From Pectinophora gossypiella (Eukaryota > Arthropoda > Insecta > Lepidoptera > Gelechiidae), in the NCBI RefSeq assembly GCF_024362695.1, contig NC_065404.1:11696604-11760603 (forward strand): a stretch of 64,000 nucleotides of DNA, read 5' to 3'. The translations under genes and the position numbers were made by a program. The notes beneath the pieces are model-generated. The model was not told the origin of the DNA. It ran no database searches and worked only from the letters and a program-made list of their open reading frames with translations. Position 1 is the first letter of the stretch. Every line of letters begins with the position of its first letter. Shown here piece after piece: positions 10,966 through 21,600 of this stretch.

Positions 10966-11133
10966 TACACCGTGTAAGTAACGCCGTACCGAATACTGAG
11001 GGGATGTTGCATATTATTTTGAGTTAATATCAAGCGGAATTTTGCATCGGAAAATTATGGAACTGAAAATATAAAAAAAAAACACATTTTTATGAGTACG
11101 GTTTTATCGGTATGGTGTCCCTAACATCCTGTA
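10966..11133. mobile_element. Palindromic MITE, diverged single unit
   Basis: TACACCGTGTAAGTAACGCC at the left and CCTAACATCCTGTA at the right, with one GTTAATATCAAGCGGAATTT arm. The second arm is partly deleted. It lies only 80 bp from the previous copy. Confidence 0.75.
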
Positions 11134-14100
11134 TTTATGTAATCATGATCATGAAAGTGTGAAGCTACATACTCATTTAGACTATCTAATTGTTTCCACA
11201 TTTACCAGTGATACAAAATTAAGTAGATGGAAATTTAAAATGAATATGAAAGGTAAAATATATATAGGTACGTAAACTCACGCCCGACATCCTTAATGGA
11301 ATGGACAGAACCACAAGTAATCAAATCCAACTTGCAGCCACTGTTGATACTCGTATGAAGTCCTGAGATGGATATGATGAACCTTATTGTGACAAGGGAT
11401 CAGGCCAAAAAAATGTCCATCATGTTAGCAAGAACACCCGAAATAATCGGATTTTACGACATGCCCTGGAAGACTATGAAAGATCACAACATTTTGCCAA
11501 GGATTATTCTTATACCGACAGCCATACCTACGGCCGTGATTACGTCACGACACCATTCTGATTTTGCCATTATCGCTGCGGAACCCTAATAAGAGCGCAG
11601 GTAGTGTTGGCCGGAGTAGCTCGATCGATCATCCCGACGATGATGAATAGCTCGATAGAACTCCCGATAAACCCCACAGAAATAATTCACCGGTCATTAT
11701 AATACTGGCATAATCCCGACTGGTATCTACCCGTAATTTCAAATTCAAATATTGACCTATTACATGACCTTAATGTGCTCGTCCGAATTCAAATATTGAC
11801 CTATAGTAATCAGTCGTGGTAGCGTGAACTATTACAGGTCCACAATGTAATGTATACCCATACATAACAGTTCGCATGTGGTGGAGATGTTTGCAACAAA
11901 ATGACAAATTGATTTTGCATAAGTGCTGATTCTAGCAGACGCCTTGTATTTATTTATTTTAAGTTATAAGTACTTACCTGACATTTTCAGGCCAGTATTG
12001 AGTAGGCAGACTAATTTCCCCCTTTGTCTTTTTAAGCATAAATTCAAAATTTTAACGTTGGCGTATAGCTCGCCAGAATTGAGAGCCTATTTGATTCATT
12101 TAAAACTTATTCAGTTTAATATTTTCGCTGCTGGAATTATCACTATTATATTACTCAAAATGCACTAAAAATAGAGTTCCGCATTTATTTTATACTCATA
12201 CCCATTAATAGTCTTTAAAAATATTATAGTTTTCCCTCGATGTAGCTTCGTTACGAATGCTGGGTGAACTAGGGTTAGATGTTGCGTGGGCGCGTATTAC
12301 AAAGATCTGTATCGAGTCCTTCAGCCATCGGTCTGTCCTTCGGTCACTGTTATCGCGCGCTACACGTTTACAGTTGCGTGTCGACTCACATTACGTGTGT
12401 TTTCCTCTCCCTCATTTGGTTTCAAAGATAAACCTAAATTATAGCTTTAGGAAGTGTCAGGGAAGGTAGGTTGGTGCCTGACTTATGCTAACTCGCCTAC
12501 TTGTACCGTCGACAATGATTATTTAGAGTGGAAACTTTATTCAATGAAATACTCGGGAAACAGCAATGAAAAACTTCAAACGATACTGCGTAACCATTTC
12601 CTTGCTCTGAATGGGAAATGGCCTAATAATGGTGCAAGTTTGAGCGAAGCAAACATGGCCGTCACGCACATCCGGCCGAATCTCGGTTATAACGACCGAC
12701 TTTTGTCGAATACTACGCCATTTCCTTTCAAATCTTCACAGCACTTACGCCTTATACAGCATTAGCGAAACAAGAGCCCTTTTGATAAAATATTTTTCTG
12801 CACTTGTTTTCCCCCTTATAAAGCAAGAAAAATACAGAGTTGATTGTATTAGCTGCTCTACCCGGTCGCATAATTTGTTTTTCTAAAAACATCGTATCAA
12901 GATTTCCCATTCGGTATACGCGATTACGTCCACTTATCATCGGCTCCCCTACGCCGCAAGTTGGCTTTTGCCTTATTGCCGTATAAATACGCTGATTAGT
13001 CTGTTCCACTTTGACGAAACTCCTTACAAGATTAGGCAGGCGTTTGCTATCTAATTCCATAAATGCATTCGACTTCGTAAATACGGTGGCGGTGACTTAC
13101 TGTGGCGCCCGAGTTGCGTCTAGCATCGCCTGCCCTGCCGATTCCCGTCCATATCCCCGTTTTATGTTTCCTTATGTGCGAAATTACAGATCCCTTTTAC
13201 TGGGCATATAAAACAGCGATGACAACAGAGATACAAGTTATACTAGACTTGACGCATACCATGCCGGGAACAGAAAATAATTTGTACATGACATGTCGTA
13301 AACGCGATTGACAATTTATAGCGAGCCAATAAGGTATGGTTACTGATGCATTTAGTAGCTGGAGAGCTGAAATAGACTGGTATCGAAGTGAATTGTATTT
13401 CCCGAAATAAAACACAGAACTACCCTATGTTTTGATCTGCTTTCTCATTAATTAGTCTGTTGACTGCAGGGAAACCGGTTGTCCATTAAACATGTGTGTG
13501 TGCAGTGTAAGCGGTCCGCCTGTGATTGACGATCGGCTCGGTTGCCGGGCGTGTTTCATGATAATTTCTCGTTAAAGCTTCCATTCCAAATCAGCGCCGC
13601 CGGTCACAAACCGCGGAACAATTTGACTGCATAGCGTTAAATCGTCAGCAGCACACGCGAGCTCGCTTCGGCTTGACACTGCTGTGTATGCGGACAATCA
13701 CTAGATTAACGAAGATACTTAGATCGCTTTATTTCCTAGAAAGGTTAATTTCTAAGTTTTCCTGCTTTAAATTAGAAATTAAAATAACTTAGAATTCTCA
13801 ATTTGTGTATTCACAGCACGGCCACCGACAATATTACTGTTGTTTTTTGTATCGATATTATTTCCCCCCGAGTAATAATTTATCGGAATTGTTCGCTGGA
13901 GTTATGATTTATACTTAGCTGGTCTGCGGTGAGCAAACCAATTTCGCTGCTCCGGAAGGAAACATTCCCCTTCTCTTTTCCCAGGAACCTGGAAATTTCG
14001 CCGCACATGTGATATTTTATTTTCGTAAATAGAAACAAGAAATATGTGACGATGCTTGAAAGCAATGTGGAAATTAATAAGTTGGATTTATAAAATGAAA

Positions 14101-14937
14101 CTGTTGGTTAACTGTTGGTGTTCAGCTTTTATACCAACAGTCTACTATTAGAGGAAACTGATGAAATGCTTTCAGTCGCTGGCACACCTATCATAAAAAC
14201 CTATTAAGGTTCTTAAATCCATGGACAGTGGACTGATAATGCGGGGGCGATAGATTCGTATTATTCATCCTGTTAAATCCATCTATAGACTTCAATACTT
14301 CTATACCAAGTGTGATTACACGTTGTCTACTGATGAGTTTGTGGATACCAACTATGATACTCTACTACGATAGGGATTATAAATTATGATACGTTATGAG
14401 AAAGATAGAGTTTGTGTTTGAAGGATGTCGTAGGGAGAAAGGTGGAGTTTTCTAATTTAAGCAACTTACAGGGCCTCCGAGTCGGGTCGAAATCATTTGG
14501 CAGCGCAGCGGCTGCGTTTATTAAAATTCGTGTCGTAAGTTCGAGAAGTTCGACACGCCAAGTGAGACATTCAGAAAAAGTGGCGCCGGAACCTCTGCTG
14601 GTTTACGATTCAGTCCTAAAATTCCAAGATTTTTATTAGAAAACTTTTTTGATATAATAACCGAAAGCTCCGTCTAAAGGGAAGTGATTAAACAAAGAAT
14701 GTACGTTCGGAAACCACCGCTCGTAAACGCGCGGTTACGTTAAATTCACATACCCAGTCTCATTGTACCTTTAGAATTTCATACTTTTTAATTTTAGCGA
14801 GAGAAAAATTTTTTGCAAATAATAACATAAATTACTTTTTGCCTTCGTTGTGGATACTATGTAGAAATAAATGGATCGTTAAAAGAACCGATAAGTATAT
14901 ATTATAATCAAGTAATGCATCAATTCATCATCATTAT
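11134..14937. other. Long stretch without recognised genes or repeats
   Basis: Mostly single-copy-looking sequence. A 73-codon frame at 11368-11589 has no recognised domain. A 19-bp direct repeat AATTCAAATATTGACCTAT occurs near 11742 and 11783. From about 12250 to 13900 the composition is more balanced than the surroundings, and none of the repeat families seen elsewhere occurs. Such islands could be intronic or intergenic conserved sequence, but I see no splice-defined exon. Short frames (12257, 12454, 13011, 14412) are unconvincing. Confidence 0.5.
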
Positions 14938-14991
14938 GGTAACAAGGAAATAACCTGGTAGCTAATGAAATTTTTGGTAAATAACAACAAT
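14938..14991 (+). repeat. Left member of a ~54 bp imperfect direct repeat
   Basis: GGTAACAAGGAAATAACC through AAATAACAACAA resembles 15280-15331 (GGTAACAATGAAACCACC through AAATAACAACAA). The pair brackets the SINE-A copy between them. Confidence 0.65.
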
Positions 14992-14995
14992 TGTA

Positions 14996-15279
14996 ACTTG
15001 CAGGTTCGAATCCAGCACAGGCCTAAATCCATGATTGTCGAATTTGTTTTCGAATTCATGTTTGGACCATAAATGATTATCACGTGTTCAAGGAAACCCA
15101 CATTCCCGAGAAATGCATTTTCAGAGGTATGTGACCTAACCCTGCGTTGGACTGGTTTTCCCTTCCCGGGTTAGAAGGTCAGACAGGCAGTCGCTTCTGT
15201 AAAAATCTGGATCTGTCAAATATTCAGATTAGGTAAGCGGACCTTGTGAATAACGGGATGATGCTATTGAGATGATGAC
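14996..15279 (+). mobile_element. SINE-A copy lacking most of the head
   Basis: Begins at the B-box region (GCAGGTTCGAATCCAGCACA) and runs through the complete body and tail to GGGATGATGCTATTGAG and a GATGATGA end. Confidence 0.9.
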
Positions 15280-15331
15280 GGTAACAATGAAACCACCCAG
15301 TATCTAATGAAGTATTACAAATAACAACAAT
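15280..15331 (+). repeat. Right member of the ~54 bp direct repeat
   Basis: Imperfect copy of 14938-14991. The Helitron begins at its last bases, so the duplication predates the Helitron insertion or shares its AT target. Confidence 0.6.
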
Positions 15332-15449
15332 CTATACTTATAATAAATCTGTAGAGAGGTCAATTCTGTACATTAAATATTTTTTCAAAATAACTATCAG
15401 GGGGTGATAAGTGGTCGATACTGATGCCAAAAATGCAATCAGTAAAATT

Positions 15450-15451
<2 letters not shown>

Positions 15452-15506
<55 letters not shown>

Positions 15507-15507
15507 A
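15452..15507 (+). repeat. (GTCT)n microsatellite
   Basis: About 13 uninterrupted tetranucleotide copies, 120 bp inside the Helitron 5' end. Microsatellites of this kind at a fixed place near the 5' end are part of the element, not of the flanks. Confidence 0.95.
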
Positions 15508-15619
15508 TGTTCCTTATAGAAACAAAAACTACTGGACGGATTTTAATGAAACTTGGTACAATTATTCTTCACACTCCTGGACAGGTTATAGTATACTTTT
15601 CATCACGCTACAATCAATA

Positions 15620-16800
15620 GGAGCAGAGTAGTGAAGGGAAATTCTTTTGTATGAAAAATCTAAACCACTCAAGTTAGACGTTTGAAATTTGGCATGCAGG
15701 TACCTTAGATATCGTAGAGGTGCACTAAGAAAGGAATTCCCGAAATTCCTACGGGAACGGGAATTAGCGGGAAAATCCTTTTGTATGAAAAATCTAAACC
15801 ACTCAAGTTAGACGTTTGAGATTTAGCATGCAGGTACCTTAGATACCGTAGAGGTACACTAAGAAAGGAATTCCCGAAATTCCCACGGGAACGGGAATTA
15901 GCGGGAAATCCTTTTGTATGAAAAATCTAAACCACTCAAGTTAGACGTTTGAAATTTGGCATGCAGGTACCTTAGATACCGTAGAGGTGCACTAAGAAAG
16001 GAATTCCCGAAATTCCCACGGGAATGGGAATTAGCGGGAAAATCCTTTTGTATGAAAAATCTAAACCACTCAAGTTAGACGTTTGAAATTTGGCATGCAG
16101 GTACCTTAGGTACCGTAGAGATGCATTAAGAAAGGAATTCCCGAAATTCCCACGAGAACGGGAATTAGCGGGAAAATCCTTTTGTATGAAAAATCTAAAC
16201 CATTCAAGTTAGATGTTTGAAATTTGTCATGCAGGTACCTTAGATACCGTAGAGGTGCACTAAGAAAGGAATTCTCGAAATTCCCACGGGAACGGGAATT
16301 AGCGGGAAAATCCTTTTGTATGAAAAATCTAAACCACTCAAGTTAGACGTTTGAAATTTGGCATACAGGTACCTTAGATATCGTAGAGGTGCACTGAGAA
16401 AGGAATTCCCGAAATTCTCACGAGAACGGGAATTAGCGGGAAAATCCTTTTGTATGAAAAATCTAAACCACTCAAGTTAGACGTTTGAAATTTGTCATGC
16501 AGGTACCTTAGGTACCGTGGAGATGCACAAAGAAAGGAATTCCCGAAATTCCCACGGAAACGGGAATTAACGGGAAAATCCTTTTGTATGAAAAATCTAA
16601 ACCATTCAAGTTAGATGTTTGAAATTTGGCTCGCAGGTACCTTAGATACCGTAGAGGTGCACTAAGAAAGGAATTCCCGAAATTCCCACGGGAACGGGAA
16701 TTAGCGGGAAAATCCTTTTGTATGAAAAATCTAAACCACTCAAGTTAGACGTTTGAAATTTGGCATGCAGGTACTTTAGTAAACTTAAAGCTTAGTTGCA
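15620..16800 (+). repeat. Tandem array, 134-bp period, about eight units
   Basis: The marker GGAATTCCCGAAATTC begins at 15733, 15867, 16000, 16134, 16268, 16402, 16536 and 16670, giving a period of 133-134. Each unit also contains GGGAATTAGCGGGAAAATCC, CAAGTTAGACGTTTGAAATT and GGTACCTTAGATACCGTAGA. Units differ by scattered substitutions and almost no indels. A further, disrupted unit starts near 16997. Each unit holds the inverted pair TTCCC/GGGAA, so the array can fold. Confidence 0.95.
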
Positions 16801-17219
16801 ACAGGATATTACAAAATTCCCACGGGAACGGTAGTTAGCGGGAAAAAACATTTGTATGAAAAAATCAAATCTAAATAAAAGGAGAAACTGACTGACTCAG
16901 TGACTGACATATTAACGCATAGCCTGAACGGCTAAACGTAGGCATTTGAAATTTGGAAGGGACATAGCTTAGGTACCGTAGAGGTGCACTAAGAAAGGAA
17001 TTCCCGGAATTCCCACGGGAACGGAAATTAGCGGGAAAATCTTTTTGTATGAAAAATCTAAACCGCTTAAGTTAGACGCTTGAAATTTGGCATGCAGGTA
17101 CCTTAGTTAACTTAAAGCTTAGTTGCAACAGGATATTGCAAAATTCCCACGGAAACGGGAGTTAGTGGGAAAAAAACATTTGTATGAAAAAATCGAAACC
17201 GCGTAAGATAGATGTTTTC

Positions 17220-17400
17220 AATTCAATTCAATTAAATTATTTATTGCATTCCATGTAGTACAATGGGGTGTTACATAGGCATAGGAACTAAAACACCCTG
17301 TAGGGCACAGCAACGTTGAAGGGAAGAGAGGAAGTGTGTATTAAAATTAAAACTCAATAAACAATCAATTAAAAAAAATCAATTCAATCAATTGATTCAA
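17220..17400 (-). mobile_element. LINE 3'-end fragment nested in the Helitron
   Basis: (TTCAA)n followed by TTTATTGCATTCCATGTAG and ACACCCTGTAGGGCAC, then another (TCAAT)n-rich stretch. It is the inverted 3' end of a non-LTR element. A related piece at 38516-38595 shares the TTTATTGC... CCATGTA... CCCTG-TAGGG order. It interrupts the Helitron and is therefore younger. Confidence 0.6.
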
Positions 17401-17560
17401 TCTTGCATGCATGCATACCTTAGTAAATATAAAGTTTATTTTTGGCTGTATTTTGAAAAATGGGAGTTATTGGGAAAAAAATTTTACTTATGAAAAAATC
17501 TAAACTGCATAAGTATGCACTCCCACACACACAAAGATCTCTCTCTTATATAACACGCCA

Positions 17561-17588
17561 CGCGGACGAAGTCGCGGGCAAAAGCTAG
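17561..17588 (+). other. Helitron 3' hairpin and CTAG terminus
   Basis: CGCGGAC (17561-17567), loop GAA, GTCGCG (17571-17576), then GGGCAAAAGCTAG ending at 17588. In the Helitron family this hairpin acts as the transposition end signal. Confidence 0.85.
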
Positions 17589-18285
17589 TTGTAACTAATT
17601 TAGTACTTTCTATAAGCAACACACTCGTAAAACCCGAAACACCCCAAATGTAAACAAATTGCTTTGATTTCAAACTTAAACAAACAAACTCAAAGCAAAT
17701 AGGGAACGCCTTGACACTGCACATGCCAATACTTTGTGATATAATGTAATTGGGGATATTAATGGGTCTTGCAACATTAAACAGCGAACAGTACCTGGTG
17801 TTAAACCATATTTTATGGATTGTTTGCAGCCAAACACCTGCACAATAGTAAAACTGAAACGTCAAACAGGTACAACATTGTACAGTTTATGTATGGGAAA
17901 ATCATAGGTTTGGCACTATTAAATTGTTTGCAGACGTTCATAAAGTTGTCAATCATAATGTAACTATAAGAGTAAAATACTTTATTTATTTATTTATTTG
18001 TTACATAAAGACACGTTTGTAAAGCTGATTTGATGGCTGGTGGTGGTATATCAGGAGCGAAGGAAATGGAATAACATAGTCGGCTTATCCCGGTGGGAAG
18101 TAGGCGTGAGTTGGTAAGGCTGGTTACCAAGTAATAGTAAGTAGTTTTACAGTTGGTAAGCGAGGGTCGAGCAGTGCAGTTCACTTACACATAACAGTTG
18201 CGCGAGTTATCAGTCATGAACAATCAGCGGAACTATGTAACTATACTAACCCTTGCCGAAGCGGGAACAGCCAAACTTTGACCAT
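17589..18285. other. No recognised feature
   Basis: A minus-strand frame of 121 codons at 17500-17865 overlaps the Helitron end and has no recognised domain. A short (TTTA)n run lies near 17980-17998. Confidence 0.45.
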
Positions 18286-18360
18286 AACCATAGAATAAGG
18301 AATAATACTACGTATAGAACGGCAACGCTCCGCCCCCTACCACCACCTGAGCTAGGTTTA
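18286..18360 (-). repeat. Repeat G fragment
   Basis: ATAGAATAAGGAATAATACT and CGTATAGAACGGCAACGCTC match the ends of the repeat G copies at 33.5, 39.4 and 52.3 kb. Only the end is present. Confidence 0.6.
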
Positions 18361-20079
18361 ATATTGAAGAATAAAGGTTTTTATTTTATTTCTAAAAATA
18401 TTTTATTGTAATTAACTTCAAAACTTAATATCGATCGCCATCGACTCGCAAAGAAGAAGAACTTCATTATCGATCCCGAAAATTTCGGGATCTCGTTTAG
18501 TGCCTAAAGAAATGTAAAGTTAGGATGGCTGAAACCAATGAAAACTGCGGGATTTCCAATTCCGCGGGATCTCGAATTTGGGATCTCGAGTCGGGATTGC
18601 ATTCCCTACGTCACACGTGCGCGTGTACGATAACGTCAATGTGTAGTGTCTGTGTAAAACGAGGTTGTTTGTATGAAGTATCCGGGTTGTGCCATAACAC
18701 TACTTGCATCCACTCCTAGCAGCGCCTGCAGATAGCATCGGGTAAACAATTTCGAATTGATCAAATTAACTAACAATTCTGGTTGTTGCAACCGGGCTAT
18801 CTCGTTTGATTTACTAGCTCCCTGTGGTATTAGAAACTCGACATCTAATCATTACAATATTGCTATTAGTTAACTGGTATTACTGCCGCAGATGATAATA
18901 GATGAAACGAATTATTGCGTTGACAGTGACTCCCCAAACGGCGATTCCGGCTACGGCGAGTGTTTTTACGGATTTTTTTTTTTGTATAGTACGGGATAAA
19001 ATTCGATAAAACAGATTTACTTCGCGACTAGCGTGACGGTAGATACTTACTGTACGTTATGACATTTCTAAGATTCACCATAGTCTTTGTATACTGGGAT
19101 GGTAACCTGTTACCAACCACTTTGTAGGTGGTGGTATTTCTATTCGCGGGCCTTTTTTCGCAACTCGACTTCTGAGGGGCCTATTTTGCGTGAGAAAGCA
19201 TACAAATAAACAAATCTTTCTCCTATTATGGTAGGTTATATCAAGTGTGATTGCAAGACTTTTGATGGTGTAAATATGTGTGTTTTATCCTTAGTTTCAA
19301 TTTTCCTTAAGGGATTATTATTTTCTTTCTAAGCCGATGCTTGGCCTACGCTATTTTTACGCTATATCTTTTATTTTAGAGTTTACATTCTCTCAAACTC
19401 TTACTCTCTCTTACTCATAAGAAGATTTTATCTATATCGGATCTAAAATGTTCTTTTTCCGAAAATATTTTCCATTAGTCGTCAGGTTCGACTTAGGGAG
19501 GGAGTTGTAAAGAATAGTGGGCTGATTGCAGAAAGGTGGCAAAGCGGGCTCCCTCACCTCGTTATAATTTCCAAGGGGATGATTTCTGTTAAAGTTCCCT
19601 AAGACTGCTTCATACAGTACAAGTAAGTACGTATATTTTTTCAATTATTTATTAACAATGCCTTTCTTGAGCACAGTTATAAAAAGTTATACAAGATAAC
19701 TAAACTAAACCAAACTACGACAACGACAGAAAAACAAAATTAAATCAGGTTAACGCCTACTTGAACGTGACGAAGTTACGTATGTTTCTGATTATGAGTT
19801 TTGATTTTATTTTTATTTTATAATTATAATTAACGAATACTATGAATGATAAATAAATAATCAGGTTATTTTTAAAGCCTGTTTTGTTTCAACTAATGCT
19901 TGCTCTTAGTTTTTACTAATGCTTTTTTATTAACGTTCCCTTTTCATCAATATTTTTAGAAGAAAAATACGAAACATCAATTACTGATGACGAGACAGTA
20001 TGATGATATGATCTACGAGTTCTACGACCTTAGCCTATCGTGTGTGGTAAAAAAATGTACATGATAAGTATAATATAAA
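18361..20079. other. No recognised feature
   Basis: Single-copy-looking sequence. Near 18500-18600 there are several CTCGAATTTGGGATCTCG-like near repeats (GGGATCTCG at about 18489, 18567 and 18583). Short frames at 18525 and 19432 are not convincing. Confidence 0.45.
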
Positions 20080-20222
20080 CAGCCTATATACGTCCCACTG
20101 CTGGGCACAGGCCTCCCCTCAATCAACCGGAGGGGTATGGAGCATACTCCACCACGCTGCTCCAATGCGGGTTGGTGGATGATAAGCATAACACATTTGA
20201 AACATTGTCGCATTGCCCTTCG
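20080..20222 (-). mobile_element. SINE-C-type tail, duplicated unit 1
   Basis: AGCCTATATACGTCCCACTG through CACGCTGCTCCAATGCGGG, then ATAAGCATAACACATTTG, which is not part of the other SINE-C copies. The same order recurs 206 bp downstream. Confidence 0.8.
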
Positions 20223-20253
20223 GTCCCCATAAACAATCTTGTTATTTAAGCTG

Positions 20254-20313
20254 TGCCCAGCAGTGGGACGTAGGCTGTTTATGTATGTTATGTATACGTC
20301 CCACTGCTGGGCA
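20254..20313. repeat. Perfect 19-bp inverted repeat of two SINE-C tails
   Basis: TGCCCAGCAGTGGGACGTA at 20254-20272 is the exact inverse of 20295-20313, with a 22-nt spacer. The left arm is the 3' end of a plus-strand copy and the right arm the 3' end of a minus-strand copy, a tail-to-tail junction. Confidence 0.85.
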
Positions 20314-20424
20314 TAGGCCTCCCCTCAATCAACCGGAGGGGTATGGAGCATACTCCACCACGCTGCTCCAATGAGGGTTGGTGGATGATAAGCATAACAC
20401 ATTTGAAACATTGTCGTCTTGCCG
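20295..20424 (-). mobile_element. SINE-C-type tail, duplicated unit 2
   Basis: Repeats 20091-20222 with a few substitutions (GGGCATAGGCC against GGGCACAGGCC, AATGAGGG against AATGCGGG), including the extra ATAAGCATAACACATTTG block. A 206-bp local duplication explains this better than two independent insertions. Confidence 0.8.
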
Positions 20425-20772
20425 CTCCATCAACAATTTTGATATTTAACTTCATCAATCCCTGAGGCGTTTCATGCCAAAATCTTATGAATATCATCAG
20501 TCAAGCGTATTCTACAGATGAGTGGAGGCAGAAACCTCTTTCAGTTGGCGACCTGCCAAAGGATGTGCGTGACACGTATTGTCTTATAGATTTACATGCT
20601 TTTTCCCTTTTGCCATACTGCTACTTATTTCCACTGTACTTATATAAAATGTAACTTCACGACCGATCTTACTACCCTTCTGATAAATAACGTATACTTA
20701 ATACTTTTTTTTGTCAGGATCGTAGTAAGCAGATTGTACAGATTTAACGTGATAATTACCTATTTTCTCATT
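20425..20772. other. No recognised feature
   Basis: AT-rich spacer before the (TA)n tract. Confidence 0.4.
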
Positions 20773-20783
20773 GCTCGGGTACA

Positions 20784-20808
20784 ATATATATATATATATA
20801 TATATATT
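20784..20808. repeat. (TA)n microsatellite
   Basis: About 12 TA copies immediately after GCTCGGGTACA, an 11-mer that recurs at 21237-21247 and may mark a target duplication. Confidence 0.9.
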
Positions 20809-20859
20809 TAGTATATATGATTGTGTATGTATATATAAAATGTGTCTATTATTTTATTT

Positions 20860-21035
20860 TACGTATCTGCGCGCTACACTGCAGCTGTACAAATGTACCA
20901 TATCCTTTGCCGAAGGTTGTCTGGGAGAGATCGCTCTTAGCGATAAGGCCGCCTTTGCCCACCTTAGAATAAGTTTAGCCTGTAAATGTTTTGTGAATTT
21001 GTGTGCAATAAAGTGTTTTTATTATTATTATTATC
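20860..21035 (+). mobile_element. LINE 3' end
   Basis: Contains GGTTGTCTGGGAGAGATCGC, CTTAGCGATAAGGCCGCC and GTGCAATAAAGTGTTTTTAT, and ends in (ATT)n. The polyadenylation-like AATAAA and the trinucleotide tail mark the 3' untranslated end of a non-LTR retrotransposon widespread in Lepidoptera. No coding part is attached. Confidence 0.75.
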
Positions 21036-21230
21036 ATCATCATCAGCCCATTACCGTCCCCACTGCTGGCGCACGAGCCTTCCCTATGGATGGATAGGGA
21101 GATCGGGTCTTAAACCATCACGCGGGCCAGGTGCGGATTGATGGTTATTAACGACTGCTAGTAATGCAGCCGGGACCAATGGCGTAACGTGCCTTCCGAA
21201 GCACGGAGGAGGTCGAGATGAAACTTTTTT
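21036..21230 (-). mobile_element. SINE-D fragment, tail-to-tail with the LINE end
   Basis: (TCA)n, then AGCCCATTACCGTCCCCACT, GATCGGGTCTTAAACCATC, GCAGCCGGGACCAATGGCG and CGTGCCTTCCGAAGCACGG. The last two blocks resemble the SINE-B/C body, but the tail is different. It directly abuts the (ATT)n tail of the preceding LINE. Confidence 0.65.
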
Positions 21231-21247
21231 TTTTTGGCTCGGGTACA

Positions 21248-21600
21248 TAATTATTAAAAAATATAACGTATAATTATTAAAAATAGCAAAGGCATTAAAA
21301 TAAATTGTTATCGATACTTATTTAGATCAGATATGCTATAGAATAATGTTGCTACCTATATTGCTTCTCTTTATTTTGATCAGAATAATAATGTTTATAC
21401 CAAAAAACAAAGATATAAGATGCATAATTGTCTGTTATCTATGAAATTAGAAGGTTAAATGAAGGCAACTCTGTGCAGCGCCATCTATATTCTTTGGGGA
21501 ACGTAGCCTGGAACGCCTCTAATTTAAAGTTTTACTACACTAAACATTTTAGAATATCGACTGGCTATATTCCAATACAAAACGTATGCTCATAGATAAG
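21248..21600. other. No recognised feature
   Basis: AT-rich spacer with a duplicated ATAATTATTAAAAA near 21250 and 21271. Confidence 0.4.

Larger units (their letters stand above)
15331..17588 (+). mobile_element. Non-autonomous Helitron
   Basis: Begins TCTATACTTATAATAAATC directly after an A, and ends GCAAAAGCTAG directly before a T. This is the Helitron pattern of a 5' TC, a 3' CTAG and insertion between A and T without target duplication. A hairpin (CGCGGAC-GAA-GTCGCG, one bulge) ends 12 nt before the terminal base, as the family requires. Inside are a (GTCT)n tract, eight 134-bp tandem units and a nested LINE tail at about 17220-17400. No Rep or helicase coding region is present, so mobility would have needed enzymes from elsewhere. 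The internal repeats resemble arrays reported in Helitron-like insect elements. Confidence 0.85.

Noticed and set aside
11368..11589. Gene-like 73-codon frame
   Set aside because: It has a regular codon pattern but no recognised domain, and the flanks show no splice or start context. Too little evidence to call it.
15733..16800. CRISPR-like regular repeats
   Set aside because: The whole 134-bp unit is repeated with no unique spacers, and it lies inside a Helitron in eukaryotic DNA.
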